Source: Patescibacteria group bacterium
GTDB lineage: Bacteria; Patescibacteriota; Gracilibacteria; UBA1369
DNA: 59,578 nucleotides
NCBI GenBank assembly: GCA_018825335.1
Contig: JAHJEW010000051.1
Location: 1 to 59,578, forward strand
Reading direction: 5' to 3'
In this document: in pieces, positions 51,501 through 59,578 of the stretch
Numbering within the stretch: position 1 is the stretch's first letter
Layout: each line of letters begins with the position of its first letter
Notes under the pieces: generated by a model
Databases searched by the model: none
The model's input: the letters and a program-made list of their open reading frames with translations, nothing else
Told to the model about the DNA's origin: nothing
Made by a program: the position numbers and the translations under genes

Positions 51501-52172
51501 ATGCACTTTGAGGATCGCATTGAAGCTGCCAAACAGCTGGTTCCAAAGCTGGAAAAGTATAAAAACGCCACAGCTACTTATATTTTGGCAATTCCTCGCG
51601 GATCGCTGGAGATGGGGTATGAACTTTCCAAAACGCTTCACCTGCCGCTGGACATTGTTGTGACAAGAAAGATCCCGGCACCCGGCAACGAGGAGTACGC
51701 AATAGGATCGGTTGCCCCCGATGGAGGAACGCTTTTAAACGAGGAGGCGGTCAGGGGATACGGAATTTCTCCGGAATATATCAACAACGAAAAAGATAGA
51801 CTTTTGGTTGAGATAAAGCGCCGCTATAAAATGTACAGAGCCCCCGCGGACAATAATATAATCCCTTCTTTTACAGGGAAAACAGTCATTATTATTGACG
51901 ACGGGATTGCCACGGGCTTTACCATGAAGGCCGCAATCTCCTACCTGCGGCGCGAAAAAGTAAAAAAAATAGTAGTGGCGGTTCCGGTTGCCGCCCCGGA
52001 CACTGCAAAAGAAATTGCAGATATGGTGGATGAGTTTATTTGCCTTTCCACGCCCATGTTTTTTGCAGCCGTGGGTCAGTTTTACGAAAATTTTCCGCAG
52101 GTCTCGGATGAAGAAGCGGCGAATTTTCTAAAAAAAGCCGCAGATTTGTTCAAAACATCGCAAAAACCTTAA
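51501..52172 (+). CDS. Phosphoribosyltransferase-domain protein
   Basis: 223 aa. The PRPP-binding signature is VIIIDDGIATGFTM (about 131-144). Upstream, AIPRGSLEMGYELSKTL and LDIVVTRKIPAPGNEEYAIG match the type of PRTase-like proteins often annotated as putative phosphoribosyltransferases rather than a defined nucleotide enzyme. An inserted helical segment (about 80-115) separates them. The substrate is unknown. There is no clear partner in the operon. Confidence 0.85.
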   Translation: MHFEDRIEAAKQLVPKLEKYKNATATYILAIPRGSLEMGYELSKTLHLPLDIVVTRKIPAPGNEEYAIGSVAPDGGTLLNEEAVRGYGISPEYINNEKDRLLVEIKRRYKMYRAPADNNIIPSFTGKTVIIIDDGIATGFTMKAAISYLRREKVKKIVVAVPVAAPDTAKEIADMVDEFICLSTPMFFAAVGQFYENFPQVSDEEAANFLKKAADLFKTSQKP

Positions 52173-52651
52173 ATAAGAAAACATTTCAACAATATGTCTT
52201 GCTAAATATTGAAACAAATGACCTTTTTAATAGTTTGATCGCATGGCTGCAATTGACTTGAATAATGCAGTTTGATAAATTTTCTTTTGAACCCGAAGCC
52301 CGGCAAGGCTTGGAATTGCGCTTATTTATAAGCGGCAGAATGCGCTGATCTTCGCGAGAAAAAGATGAACTGGGAGCTACAAATATCTACAAATTTTTGG
52401 TGTCATTTTGATCTTTGACAACAAGAAACGAAGCGCTGACAATATGCGCTTCGCATAAAGAAACCTCTTAAGAATTTCTTAAGAATTCTCTCTCAATTAT
52501 CTCTCCCAAGCCTATATAAAAGGCTTTAAATTAATAAATTTATACTTAAATTTAACAAGGCTACACGCGAAATTATTATTGCGGTATGCCACCTGATATA
52601 GATATTCATTTGTCTATTAATTCATAATATCCCTTAATCCAACTTTGTTTT
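52173..52651 (+). promoter_or_regulatory. Gene-free leader region of the S-layer-like gene
   Basis: No coding frame is supported in these 479 nt. TTGACA (52415-52420), 17 bases and GACAAT (52438-52443) make a likely promoter, giving a leader of about 200 nt. Small inverted repeats occur: AAGCC/GGCTT near 52306, CGCTTA-TTTA-TAAGCG near 52319, and AAGCCTATATAAAAGGCTT near 52509. A long leader would fit a highly expressed, stable surface-protein mRNA. Confidence 0.4.
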
Positions 52652-55600
52652 ATGAACATTGTTAGAAATGTTCGTCGGCAAGTGGCTGGCTTTAGCCTCG
52701 CGACCTTGATTGCAAGTTTCTTTGCGATCGGCGTGGCTCAGGCTCAGACCTTCCCTGACGTATCACCGGACAGCTGGTACTACACATATGTGGAACAGCT
52801 GGTCGTAGATGAGGTTGTAAACGGTTCTATGGACCTTTACCGCCCCGCAGATAATGTAAATCGTGCTGAAATGACGAAACTCGTCGATGAAGCATTCGAT
52901 ATCACGCTCGTAGATCCGGACACGGCAACATTCAAAGATGTTGCAAAAGATGCCTGGTACTACACTTATGTAGAAACAGCAGCAGCAAACGGTGTTGTTG
53001 GCGGTTACAAGGACGGTGACGGTACTCTTACCGGTTACTTTGGTCCCGGCGATGACGTAACACGTGAACAGGCAGCCAAGATGATCGTTCTTGGAGCCCC
53101 AATGGCAACAAACACGGTTTGCGGCCCGACATTTACCGATGTGCCAGTATCGTCATGGGCCTACTCTTATGTAGAAACTCTCTACGCAAACTCTGTAATT
53201 GACGGATACACAGACGGCTCATTCGGCCCGACAAACAAAATTAACCGCGCTGAAGTTGCAAAGATTGTTTCCAACGGCATGAATCCCGTGCTGCGACCTT
53301 GCGGCGGATTCAATGTTGATGACGCAACCGCAACCAGCGAAACAACGGTTGAAGTTTGCTTCAACGCCGAATACGACGAAACAAGCGCAATGCTTGCTGA
53401 AAACTACAGCATTACGGATCTCGACAGCGCAGAACTCGCGGTAGAATCCGTAGCGGCTACATCCGACCCGATGTGCGTGGAACTTACTACAGATGCTCAG
53501 GTATCTGGTACGAACTACGACCTTTTGGTCAGCAATGTAACTTCCGCTGACGCTCTTGAACTTGGAATTAACGACACTTCATTCACCGGATACACCGAAG
53601 GCGCGCTTGGCACGGGTGATATTACCGTTGAACTGAACGCCGCTTCTCCAAGCGGAGTGACTCTGCCTTCCGGCGCCACTTCCGTGAAAATGGTTTCATG
53701 GAACTTCACGGCGGGCGACGAAGACGCTGTACTGCACTCTCTGCAGGTACACAGATTTGGAGTTTCCGCGCTTCCGGGTGACCACCAGGTTTATCTTTAC
53801 AATGGAAGTGACAGACTTACATCCGGTAAAGCTGTAAACGGAACTACAAACCTTGCGTCTTTCAACAACATTAACGTTGAAATTGCCGCAGGCAAGACCG
53901 AAACTCTTACACTGCGCATGGACACGGGTACGGTTGCTGCATCAGGTGAAGTGGGCTTCGAAATCGTAAACGCAGACGCAGTAGATGCTGACGCGGGTGC
54001 GGCAATGGGAGACTTCCCTGTAAAAGGTGATCTCTTCGGCCTTTCCACAACGGCAGCCGGAACAATCACAATTGAAAAGAACGGAACAATCACAAATCCG
54101 AAAGTTGGTGAAGACGACGTAACGATTGCAAAATTCAAGGCAACAACCGCAACTGAAGCGGCAAGCCTTGAACAAATGAATGTTTATATCACGGGATCAG
54201 TTACATCGGATTCAATTGAAAACCTTGAACTCTATGTCTCGGGTAAAACAGATCCTATTGCTACGGCAGACGGTTTGAACAGCAATGACCTTGCTACGTT
54301 CGTAATCGATCCTCCATACGCAATCGCCAAGGGTGACACAAAGAGCTTTACAGTTAAAGCCGACTTCAACACAGGTCGAAGCGGTGACACCGTAAACGTT
54401 TACTTTGATGAAACAACTGACGTACTGGCAATTGGTGGAACATACGGATTCGGCATGACGGTCGATCTGGATAACGCAGGTGGCTACGACGGTACAACCT
54501 GTACCGCTGCAGGCGGATACTTAGACTGTTCCAATTCAGCACTTGAAGGTGGTGATATAACCATTTCTTCCAGTGGTCCATCCGCTACCGATGTTGCAAT
54601 CGCTGGTGATGATGTTCACCTTCTTGATTTCACCATCGCAACGGTATCTAACGTAACATTCAAGAACTTCCCGATTTCACTTACGGCTTCCGAATCTGCA
54701 GATACGACAGAAGGTCTCTTGAACGCTACCGCATCCAACTTGACGGATATTAAGGTAATCGACAGAGACACAGGTGAAACACTTTGGGGTCCTGTTGATT
54801 CCAACGTATTAACTACTGCTCTTGGTGGCGCTACAGCCATTACGGAAGCAGCCGGAGACAACGCACAGTCATGGTATCTGTTCACCGACGAAATCGACTT
54901 CGATGCAGGTGGAGAAAAAAATCTTGCTATTACGGCCGACGTTGCTAACACAGCTACTCTGGATGCAATGACAGTTGTTGCAACCATCGCGACAGCAGAC
55001 AGCGGCACCAGCTATCCGGAAGTAAGAGACGTTAACAACAAGGTTGTAACGAACACCACTTCATTTGTACCAAACACACCAATTGTAGGTAAGACAATGA
55101 CAGTAAGCAGCCCATCTTTGGCTCTTACAACAGCTGCCGTTCCTGTCGCCAATACGGTATATGTAAAGGGACAGAAAGCTGTTAAGTTTATTGGTGTAAA
55201 CGCCGCTTGCGGCTCTGCATCTGACTGTCTGGTTACAGACGCAGCTCTTACTGGATTGATCGATGGTGAAGGTGATAACAATGACTACACTGCCGGAGCA
55301 GATGCCGTTGGCAGTACAGTTAGCTTGAACGCAATTGTGGGTAGCGTATGGCTTGTTGACAGCGAAGATAATGTTGTCGCAACCTCAAAGAGCATTCAAA
55401 GCACCGGTGCGGTTACCTTCGATAACATGGCCTGGACTCTTGATGCCGGTTCATCAGAGGTATTCTACGTTGTAGGAGATGTTTCATCTTCCGCATTCGC
55501 AGGTGCCGATGGTGAAAACATAGGATTCTCTGTAGCTGCAGCGGGTCTTTCATACGAAGATGATGACGGAAACAGCCGCACATCCACGGGAGTGATAAAT

Positions 55601-57538
55601 GCCGAAGCAGGACTGGATGCCGGAACCGGAACCTACATGAGCATCTCCGGTGGCGGTTCATTAACAATAGCTGTTGATGGAGCTACTCCACTTGAAGATA
55701 TTATGGTTGCAGGTACTTCCAGCAATCTGGTGTCTAAGTTCAAATTCACTACAACTGACGAAGCATTCCTTGTTAAGAAGCTTTCAATTAACGCAAGGCA
55801 ATCAGCTGCCACTACAGCAGCGTTGGGTAATTACGACAACAACATAACCTCCATTAAAATTGAATACACCAACAGCCTTGGAGAAACTGAAAGTAAGACT
55901 TCAAGTATTACAAGTGGTATTGCAAACTTCTCCGGAATGGATATGTTGGTAGACAAAGATGATGATGCTGTACTTAATGTATATGCAACACTAAACACAA
56001 TTTCCGGTGGAGCAACCGCTGGTGAATTCGTTGACCTTAATGTCGCATTCAACCAGTTCGAAGCTGTTGCACAGGCAAGTGGCGAAACATACAAAGGAGA
56101 CAAAATTGACTCCGATGTGTTAGCTGCTTCCGATCTTGATTTCGGAACAATCACATGGACTAATAATGCGCAAAATATAAACCTTGCCGTAGCAGCATTG
56201 GCTGGGCTGGGCTCTGCACAAACAATCTTGGTAGATGATGGCGCTGCAGGAGATCCTGAGAACCTACCGGTAGGAACATTGCTTTGCGTAAGCGCTGATA
56301 CAACCTGTGATCAGACAGCCGAATCAGTAATGGTTGTAACCGGATGGACGAACGCAGCCGCTTGGACTGATGGAGTAACTGGTGATTCTGTTACTACTCT
56401 GGTACTAAACAATGATGACGCTGCATTCGCAAATGACGATAACATCGTCTACGCATTACCAGGTTCCGGATATCTAACAAACGCCAACATGGCGCATGTA
56501 TACGAATCCAAACTTGGTATCGCGCTTGACGCTTCAAGTCCATCTGGAGCTAGACCCGCAAAAGATGGCGACTTGCCATTCGTCTTCAATCTATCTGAAA
56601 CAGGTGGTAAGGAAAAAGTACAGCTACGTGCTGGACAGGATGTGACAGCAACTGCAGCGGCAGGTGTTGGCGCAGTTTGTACACCTTTAGCTGTTACTAC
56701 TGTAGGAAACCAGCTGGATGGTTCAGGCTATATTTGTACGGAAGCTGGTAATGCTGATGGTGATACATTCACATTCAGCACAACCGGTAGTGACTTGAGC
56801 AATTACGCTCGTGTTAACTTCTGGTTCAAATACACAGCCGTTGCTGGTGTCGCTCCACTTTGGGCAGACCTCGCAATTGGATCAGCTGATGATGCTACTG
56901 CCGTAGATCAAAGAACAGCATTTACGCAGACAGCTTGTGGAGCCGATGGTACAACCGCTGTGACTACAGAATGGTACAATTGTGACCTAGTAATGCCAGT
57001 AGGTACAGCAGCTCTAGATGACACTCTGCACTTCGAGTTTGTTGACAATACAACACGATTGGCTGCAACCGACACGATCCATATTGATCAAGTTAAGGTT
57101 TACAACGAAAGCCTTGTTATAGATGTTACAACCGACCTAACTGATGTGGATACATACGCTACCAACACAGAAAACGTGGGTGCGCCTGTTGAGGCATTGT
57201 TGAAAGACGGAGGATCCACAAAAGCCACCGGTTACTGGAGCACGTTAACAAACGGTGTTGCGACAACAAATTCGGCCTTTGTAAGATTCATTCCGACAAC
57301 AGAGATTGAAGTGGCCAAGGGCGGTTCAAAGACTTTGACTCTTGAGACCAATACATCGACTCTGCTTAATGAAGACGACAATGTAAACGATAACGTAACC
57401 TTCTCAATCGGCCTTGGAACATCTTCCGAAGGTACTGTAACTGCAGGAGATATTAGATGGTTCGAAACCAATGCTATTGTTCAATGGCTTGGTTCCGTAA
57501 CAAACTCAACCTTCAGCAGCAACACTCTCACATACTAA
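52652..57538 (+). CDS. SLH-domain surface (S-layer-like) protein, 1628 aa
   Basis: A signal peptide (LATLIASFFAIGVAQAQ, cleavage near residue 32) is followed by three S-layer homology domains at about 33-85 (FPDVSPDSWYYTYVEQLV), 95-150 (FKDVAKDAWYYTYVETAA) and 170-220 (FTDVPVSSWAYSYVETLY). The remaining 1400 residues are a string of beta-rich Ig-like modules, high in Thr, Ala, Asp and Gly, with recurring A-x-GD-T-K-SFTVKAD and LTLRMDTGTV patterns. SLH domains bind cell-wall-linked polysaccharide in other bacteria; the anchor here is unknown. Length, composition, strong terminator and long leader suggest a major surface protein. Confidence 0.88.
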   Translation: MNIVRNVRRQVAGFSLATLIASFFAIGVAQAQTFPDVSPDSWYYTYVEQLVVDEVVNGSMDLYRPADNVNRAEMTKLVDEAFDITLVDPDTATFKDVAKDAWYYTYVETAAANGVVGGYKDGDGTLTGYFGPGDDVTREQAAKMIVLGAPMATNTVCGPTFTDVPVSSWAYSYVETLYANSVIDGYTDGSFGPTNKINRAEVAKIVSNGMNPVLRPCGGFNVDDATATSETTVEVCFNAEYDETSAMLAENYSITDLDSAELAVESVAATSDPMCVELTTDAQVSGTNYDLLVSNVTSADALELGINDTSFTGYTEGALGTGDITVELNAASPSGVTLPSGATSVKMVSWNFTAGDEDAVLHSLQVHRFGVSALPGDHQVYLYNGSDRLTSGKAVNGTTNLASFNNINVEIAAGKTETLTLRMDTGTVAASGEVGFEIVNADAVDADAGAAMGDFPVKGDLFGLSTTAAGTITIEKNGTITNPKVGEDDVTIAKFKATTATEAASLEQMNVYITGSVTSDSIENLELYVSGKTDPIATADGLNSNDLATFVIDPPYAIAKGDTKSFTVKADFNTGRSGDTVNVYFDETTDVLAIGGTYGFGMTVDLDNAGGYDGTTCTAAGGYLDCSNSALEGGDITISSSGPSATDVAIAGDDVHLLDFTIATVSNVTFKNFPISLTASESADTTEGLLNATASNLTDIKVIDRDTGETLWGPVDSNVLTTALGGATAITEAAGDNAQSWYLFTDEIDFDAGGEKNLAITADVANTATLDAMTVVATIATADSGTSYPEVRDVNNKVVTNTTSFVPNTPIVGKTMTVSSPSLALTTAAVPVANTVYVKGQKAVKFIGVNAACGSASDCLVTDAALTGLIDGEGDNNDYTAGADAVGSTVSLNAIVGSVWLVDSEDNVVATSKSIQSTGAVTFDNMAWTLDAGSSEVFYVVGDVSSSAFAGADGENIGFSVAAAGLSYEDDDGNSRTSTGVINAEAGLDAGTGTYMSISGGGSLTIAVDGATPLEDIMVAGTSSNLVSKFKFTTTDEAFLVKKLSINARQSAATTAALGNYDNNITSIKIEYTNSLGETESKTSSITSGIANFSGMDMLVDKDDDAVLNVYATLNTISGGATAGEFVDLNVAFNQFEAVAQASGETYKGDKIDSDVLAASDLDFGTITWTNNAQNINLAVAALAGLGSAQTILVDDGAAGDPENLPVGTLLCVSADTTCDQTAESVMVVTGWTNAAAWTDGVTGDSVTTLVLNNDDAAFANDDNIVYALPGSGYLTNANMAHVYESKLGIALDASSPSGARPAKDGDLPFVFNLSETGGKEKVQLRAGQDVTATAAAGVGAVCTPLAVTTVGNQLDGSGYICTEAGNADGDTFTFSTTGSDLSNYARVNFWFKYTAVAGVAPLWADLAIGSADDATAVDQRTAFTQTACGADGTTAVTTEWYNCDLVMPVGTAALDDTLHFEFVDNTTRLAATDTIHIDQVKVYNESLVIDVTTDLTDVDTYATNTENVGAPVEALLKDGGSTKATGYWSTLTNGVATTNSAFVRFIPTTEIEVAKGGSKTLTLETNTSTLLNEDDNVNDNVTFSIGLGTSSEGTVTAGDIRWFETNAIVQWLGSVTNSTFSSNTLTY

Positions 57539-57577
57539 TTGTTAGTTATTGAAGAGTTACGCTCGAACAGAGTAAAG

Positions 57578-57611
57578 AAAAAACCCCCGCTGAAAAGCGG
57601 GGGTTTTTTTT
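57578..57611 (+). terminator. Strong Rho-independent terminator of the S-layer-like gene
   Basis: CCCCCGC (57584-57590), loop TGAAAA, GCGGGGG (57597-57603) and eight T. The A-run before the stem makes it usable on both strands. Confidence 0.95.
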
Positions 57612-57659
57612 ATTGTCCAAGTTCACTATAATGCAAACAAAAACATTAATATTTATTAC

Positions 57660-58217
57660 ATGAAAAACGCAAAGCCAATTGGAATAATTATTGCCATAAC
57701 GCTCTTATTTCTATCTTCCTGCTCCGACGGTAAATGGAATAACCCAGATCCGAATATGCCTGAAGATGTAAGATCAAACCACGAAACTTTGCTGCAAAAG
57801 AGTCAGGAGGAGCTAAATCAGGATCCATCCAATATAGATGCCCAATTTGAGGTAGCTTTCAGATATCATCAACTTGGCGACTATAAAAACGCGGTCAGCG
57901 AATATAAAAAGGTTCTTGAGCTGGCACCGCACCATTTTGCAGCAACGAACAACCTTGCCGACATATATGAACAGGTAAAAGAGTACGACAACGCTGCAAA
58001 ATATATTATGGAACTTTATAGCTACAATTCGGACAGTACGGAAGTATTAAGAGATACCGTGAGGATCTTGCTGGAAGCAAATATGCCGGATCAGGCGCAG
58101 CAGGCTTTGGAAAACTTTGTAAAATTAACAAAAGAAAATGTTACGCCAGAACTGCGCACACTTATTAGCGACCTTTATGAATCCATATACAATTACAACC
58201 AAAAACATGCGAAATAA
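57660..58217 (+). CDS. TPR-repeat lipoprotein
   Basis: 185 aa. The N-terminus has a lipoprotein signal peptide with lipobox FLSSC (cysteine near residue 21), so it should be lipid-anchored outside the membrane. Two to three tetratricopeptide repeats follow (NIDAQFEVAFRYHQLGDYKN, HHFAATNNLADIYEQVKEYD). TPR lipoproteins usually act as scaffolds for envelope complexes. It follows the S-layer-like gene after a terminator and its 3' end overlaps the next SLH gene by 11 nt, so the two are probably coupled. Confidence 0.85.
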   Translation: MKNAKPIGIIIAITLLFLSSCSDGKWNNPDPNMPEDVRSNHETLLQKSQEELNQDPSNIDAQFEVAFRYHQLGDYKNAVSEYKKVLELAPHHFAATNNLADIYEQVKEYDNAAKYIMELYSYNSDSTEVLRDTVRILLEANMPDQAQQALENFVKLTKENVTPELRTLISDLYESIYNYNQKHAK

Positions 58218-59578
58218 AGCAATCATCGCTGCAGTTCTTCTTGTCTTTGGACAACCCGCGTTGGCATTTGCAAGCCCTGTGTTTACCGCGTACGACAATC
58301 AGACTTTTAGTCAAAATGCCACGTATCAGCAGCTCGTCACAATAACCGTTACAGAAGACCAGGATGGGGGCTACATAAAGGCGGGTTCAATAAAACTGCA
58401 TATCCCGGATGAACTGGCAATGATTTTTGAAACCGAAAATACGAGCAAAGATGTTGTACTTTCCGGGACGGCTGTAACAAATGGCAGGACAGAGCAAAAG
58501 CCTGCAGTTACGTTTGAAAATAAAGATAAAACGCTTGCAATTCCAGTTGTGGAAGATTTTGCGTCCGGCGAGAGTATGACAATAAATTCTGTTTACGTGG
58601 AAGGATTCCATGCATCCCCGGGCCAATCATACAGCCTGTATTTCACAGTGAACGATGGAACTGAAAAATACTTCAGCAATAAATATGTGTACATACAACC
58701 GAGCAATTATGAAGATACCAATGTGCCTGACAAGCCAACAAACATTGCAGTTTCCGACACAACGGGAGGCGTAAAACTTTCCTGGACAGACCCCACCGAC
58801 CTTGATTTACAGCAGATACATATATTGAGGGGATTAAACAATCTGCCTGTTGATGCCGGTAATCCAATAGTTGCGGTGGCGGGTGTACAGGAATATACAG
58901 ATACAAACGTAAATGAGGGCGACACGGTAAAATACATTTTAAGAGCATCTGACGGCAAAAACGTAAGCGAAAACACCAACGAAATTCAGTTCGTTGTTGG
59001 ATCCGGAAGTACAGCGCCCGCGGAGGAGCCGACCGAAGAGATGACGCCGCCTGCCGAGGAACCAACCGAAGAAGCGGCACCTGCAGAAGAAACACCCGCA
59101 GCGGAAGAATCACAGTATTGCGCAGGATTCACAGACATCCCCGCAGAGGACTCACATTGCGCGGTCATTACCTATGTATCGGACAACGGCATTTTTGAAG
59201 GTTACGATGACGGTACTTTCAAAGCCGACGCGGTTATTAATCGTGCTGAAGCTCTGAAAGTTATTGTTGAAGGGCTGGGACTCACTTTGTTGGAAGACGA
59301 TGGAACGGACCTTGGATTCAGTGATGTGCAAAAGGGCGCCTGGTATATGCCTTATTTGAAGACGGCAAAAGAGGCCGGCATTATTGAGGGTTATCCGGAT
59401 GGCACATTTAAACCGGAACAAAGGGTCAATTACGTGGAAATGATGAAGATGTTCCTGCTGGCCGCCGGAGCACAGTTACCCGAAGTTGCAGTAGACGCGG
59501 CTTGGTATCAGCCATATGTTCATTACGCAATAGCCAATGACCTGGTTGAATATCAGGATCTTGCGGCGGGTATGAAAC
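58207..59578 (+). CDS. Exported SLH protein with fibronectin-III-like domain (3' end outside window)
   Basis: The frame starts at ATG 58207, inside the end of the TPR lipoprotein gene, and is open to the window edge (457 codons seen, no stop). A signal peptide (IIAAVLLVFGQPALAFA) is followed by a cohesin-like beta domain (about 24-170) and a fibronectin-III-like domain (about 176-265; PTNIAVSDTTGGVKLSW). A flexible acidic Pro/Ala/Glu linker with PAEEPTEE repeats (about 270-300) leads to SLH domains at about 305-360 and 370-425, and the start of a third. Here the SLH domains are C-terminal, opposite to the 52652 gene, so the two proteins could hold their outer parts in different orientations. 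Confidence 0.85.
   Translation, partial: MRNKAIIAAVLLVFGQPALAFASPVFTAYDNQTFSQNATYQQLVTITVTEDQDGGYIKAGSIKLHIPDELAMIFETENTSKDVVLSGTAVTNGRTEQKPAVTFENKDKTLAIPVVEDFASGESMTINSVYVEGFHASPGQSYSLYFTVNDGTEKYFSNKYVYIQPSNYEDTNVPDKPTNIAVSDTTGGVKLSWTDPTDLDLQQIHILRGLNNLPVDAGNPIVAVAGVQEYTDTNVNEGDTVKYILRASDGKNVSENTNEIQFVVGSGSTAPAEEPTEEMTPPAEEPTEEAAPAEETPAAEESQYCAGFTDIPAEDSHCAVITYVSDNGIFEGYDDGTFKADAVINRAEALKVIVEGLGLTLLEDDGTDLGFSDVQKGAWYMPYLKTAKEAGIIEGYPDGTFKPEQRVNYVEMMKMFLLAAGAQLPEVAVDAAWYQPYVHYAIANDLVEYQDLAAGMK

Overview
The window looks like a chromosomal segment from a member of the Patescibacteria (Candidate Phyla Radiation), possibly Peregrinibacteria-like. That is an inference from gene content: compact overlapping genes, SLH-domain surface proteins, a VirD4/HerA-like ATPase without a conjugation cluster, many toxin-antitoxin and zinc-ribbon genes, and few recognisable ribosome binding sites. 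TGA is used as a stop (for example 10195-10197), so the code is standard and not the Gracilibacteria/SR1 code.

Region 1 (1-23729) is the most unusual part. It holds nine members (A-I, A cut by the window edge) of one family of about 515-558 aa, very cysteine-rich, apparently cytoplasmic proteins. Intact members have the plan: CxxC/CxxC ribbon, C-x2-C-x17-C-x2-C finger, W(W/Y)SDxWD and DFDFxRPFFxQF box, two cysteine-rich solenoid-like halves each ending in an NCFGC-LRxK-YC-NKQ-KEEY cap, an IIEHM-EWGEFFP box, then a second ribbon and a second C-x2-C-x17-C-x2-C finger ending YLKEVY. D-E-F-G-H form a head-to-tail array. Individual zinc sites have been lost, nearly always both CxxC pairs together and often with a CxxSGK/CxxTGK replacement, so the family mixes zinc-binding and zinc-free versions of the same modules. 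A short palindrome (GACAAGCGTTGTC) sits beside several stop codons, and a candidate structured RNA lies on the minus strand between G and H. Interspersed are a RelE/AbrB-type and a MazEF-type toxin-antitoxin pair, an AT-rich two-gene unit, a flavoprotein, an unknown membrane protein with a TrmB-like regulator, and the VirD4/HerA-like ATPase.

Region 2 (23771-32381) is mostly housekeeping: dgt-nrdR (dNTP control), an exported L,D-transpeptidase, a UvrD/PcrA helicase, a small zinc ribbon plus membrane protein, and a glycosyltransferase overlapping an NAD kinase.

Region 3 (32398-50479) is nearly all on the minus strand. Read 5' to 3' it gives dnaJ, a membrane protein, tRNA-Lys, then an HTH protein, a PBP1C-type penicillin-binding protein, an ECF sigma factor, a 2119-aa alpha-2-macroglobulin with an intact GCVEQ thioester motif, a dolichol/phytol kinase-like protein, an aspartate aminotransferase/decarboxylase-like enzyme, glutamate dehydrogenase and pyruvate phosphate dikinase. 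The PBP1C/macroglobulin pairing is known from other bacteria; the sigma factor between them is unusual.

Region 4 (50635-59578) has tRNA-Glu followed by a long perfect inverted repeat, an ORF6N-domain protein, a phosphoribosyltransferase, and a surface module: a 1628-aa SLH protein behind a long leader and closed by a strong terminator, a TPR lipoprotein, and an exported SLH protein with a fibronectin-III-like domain that runs off the window.
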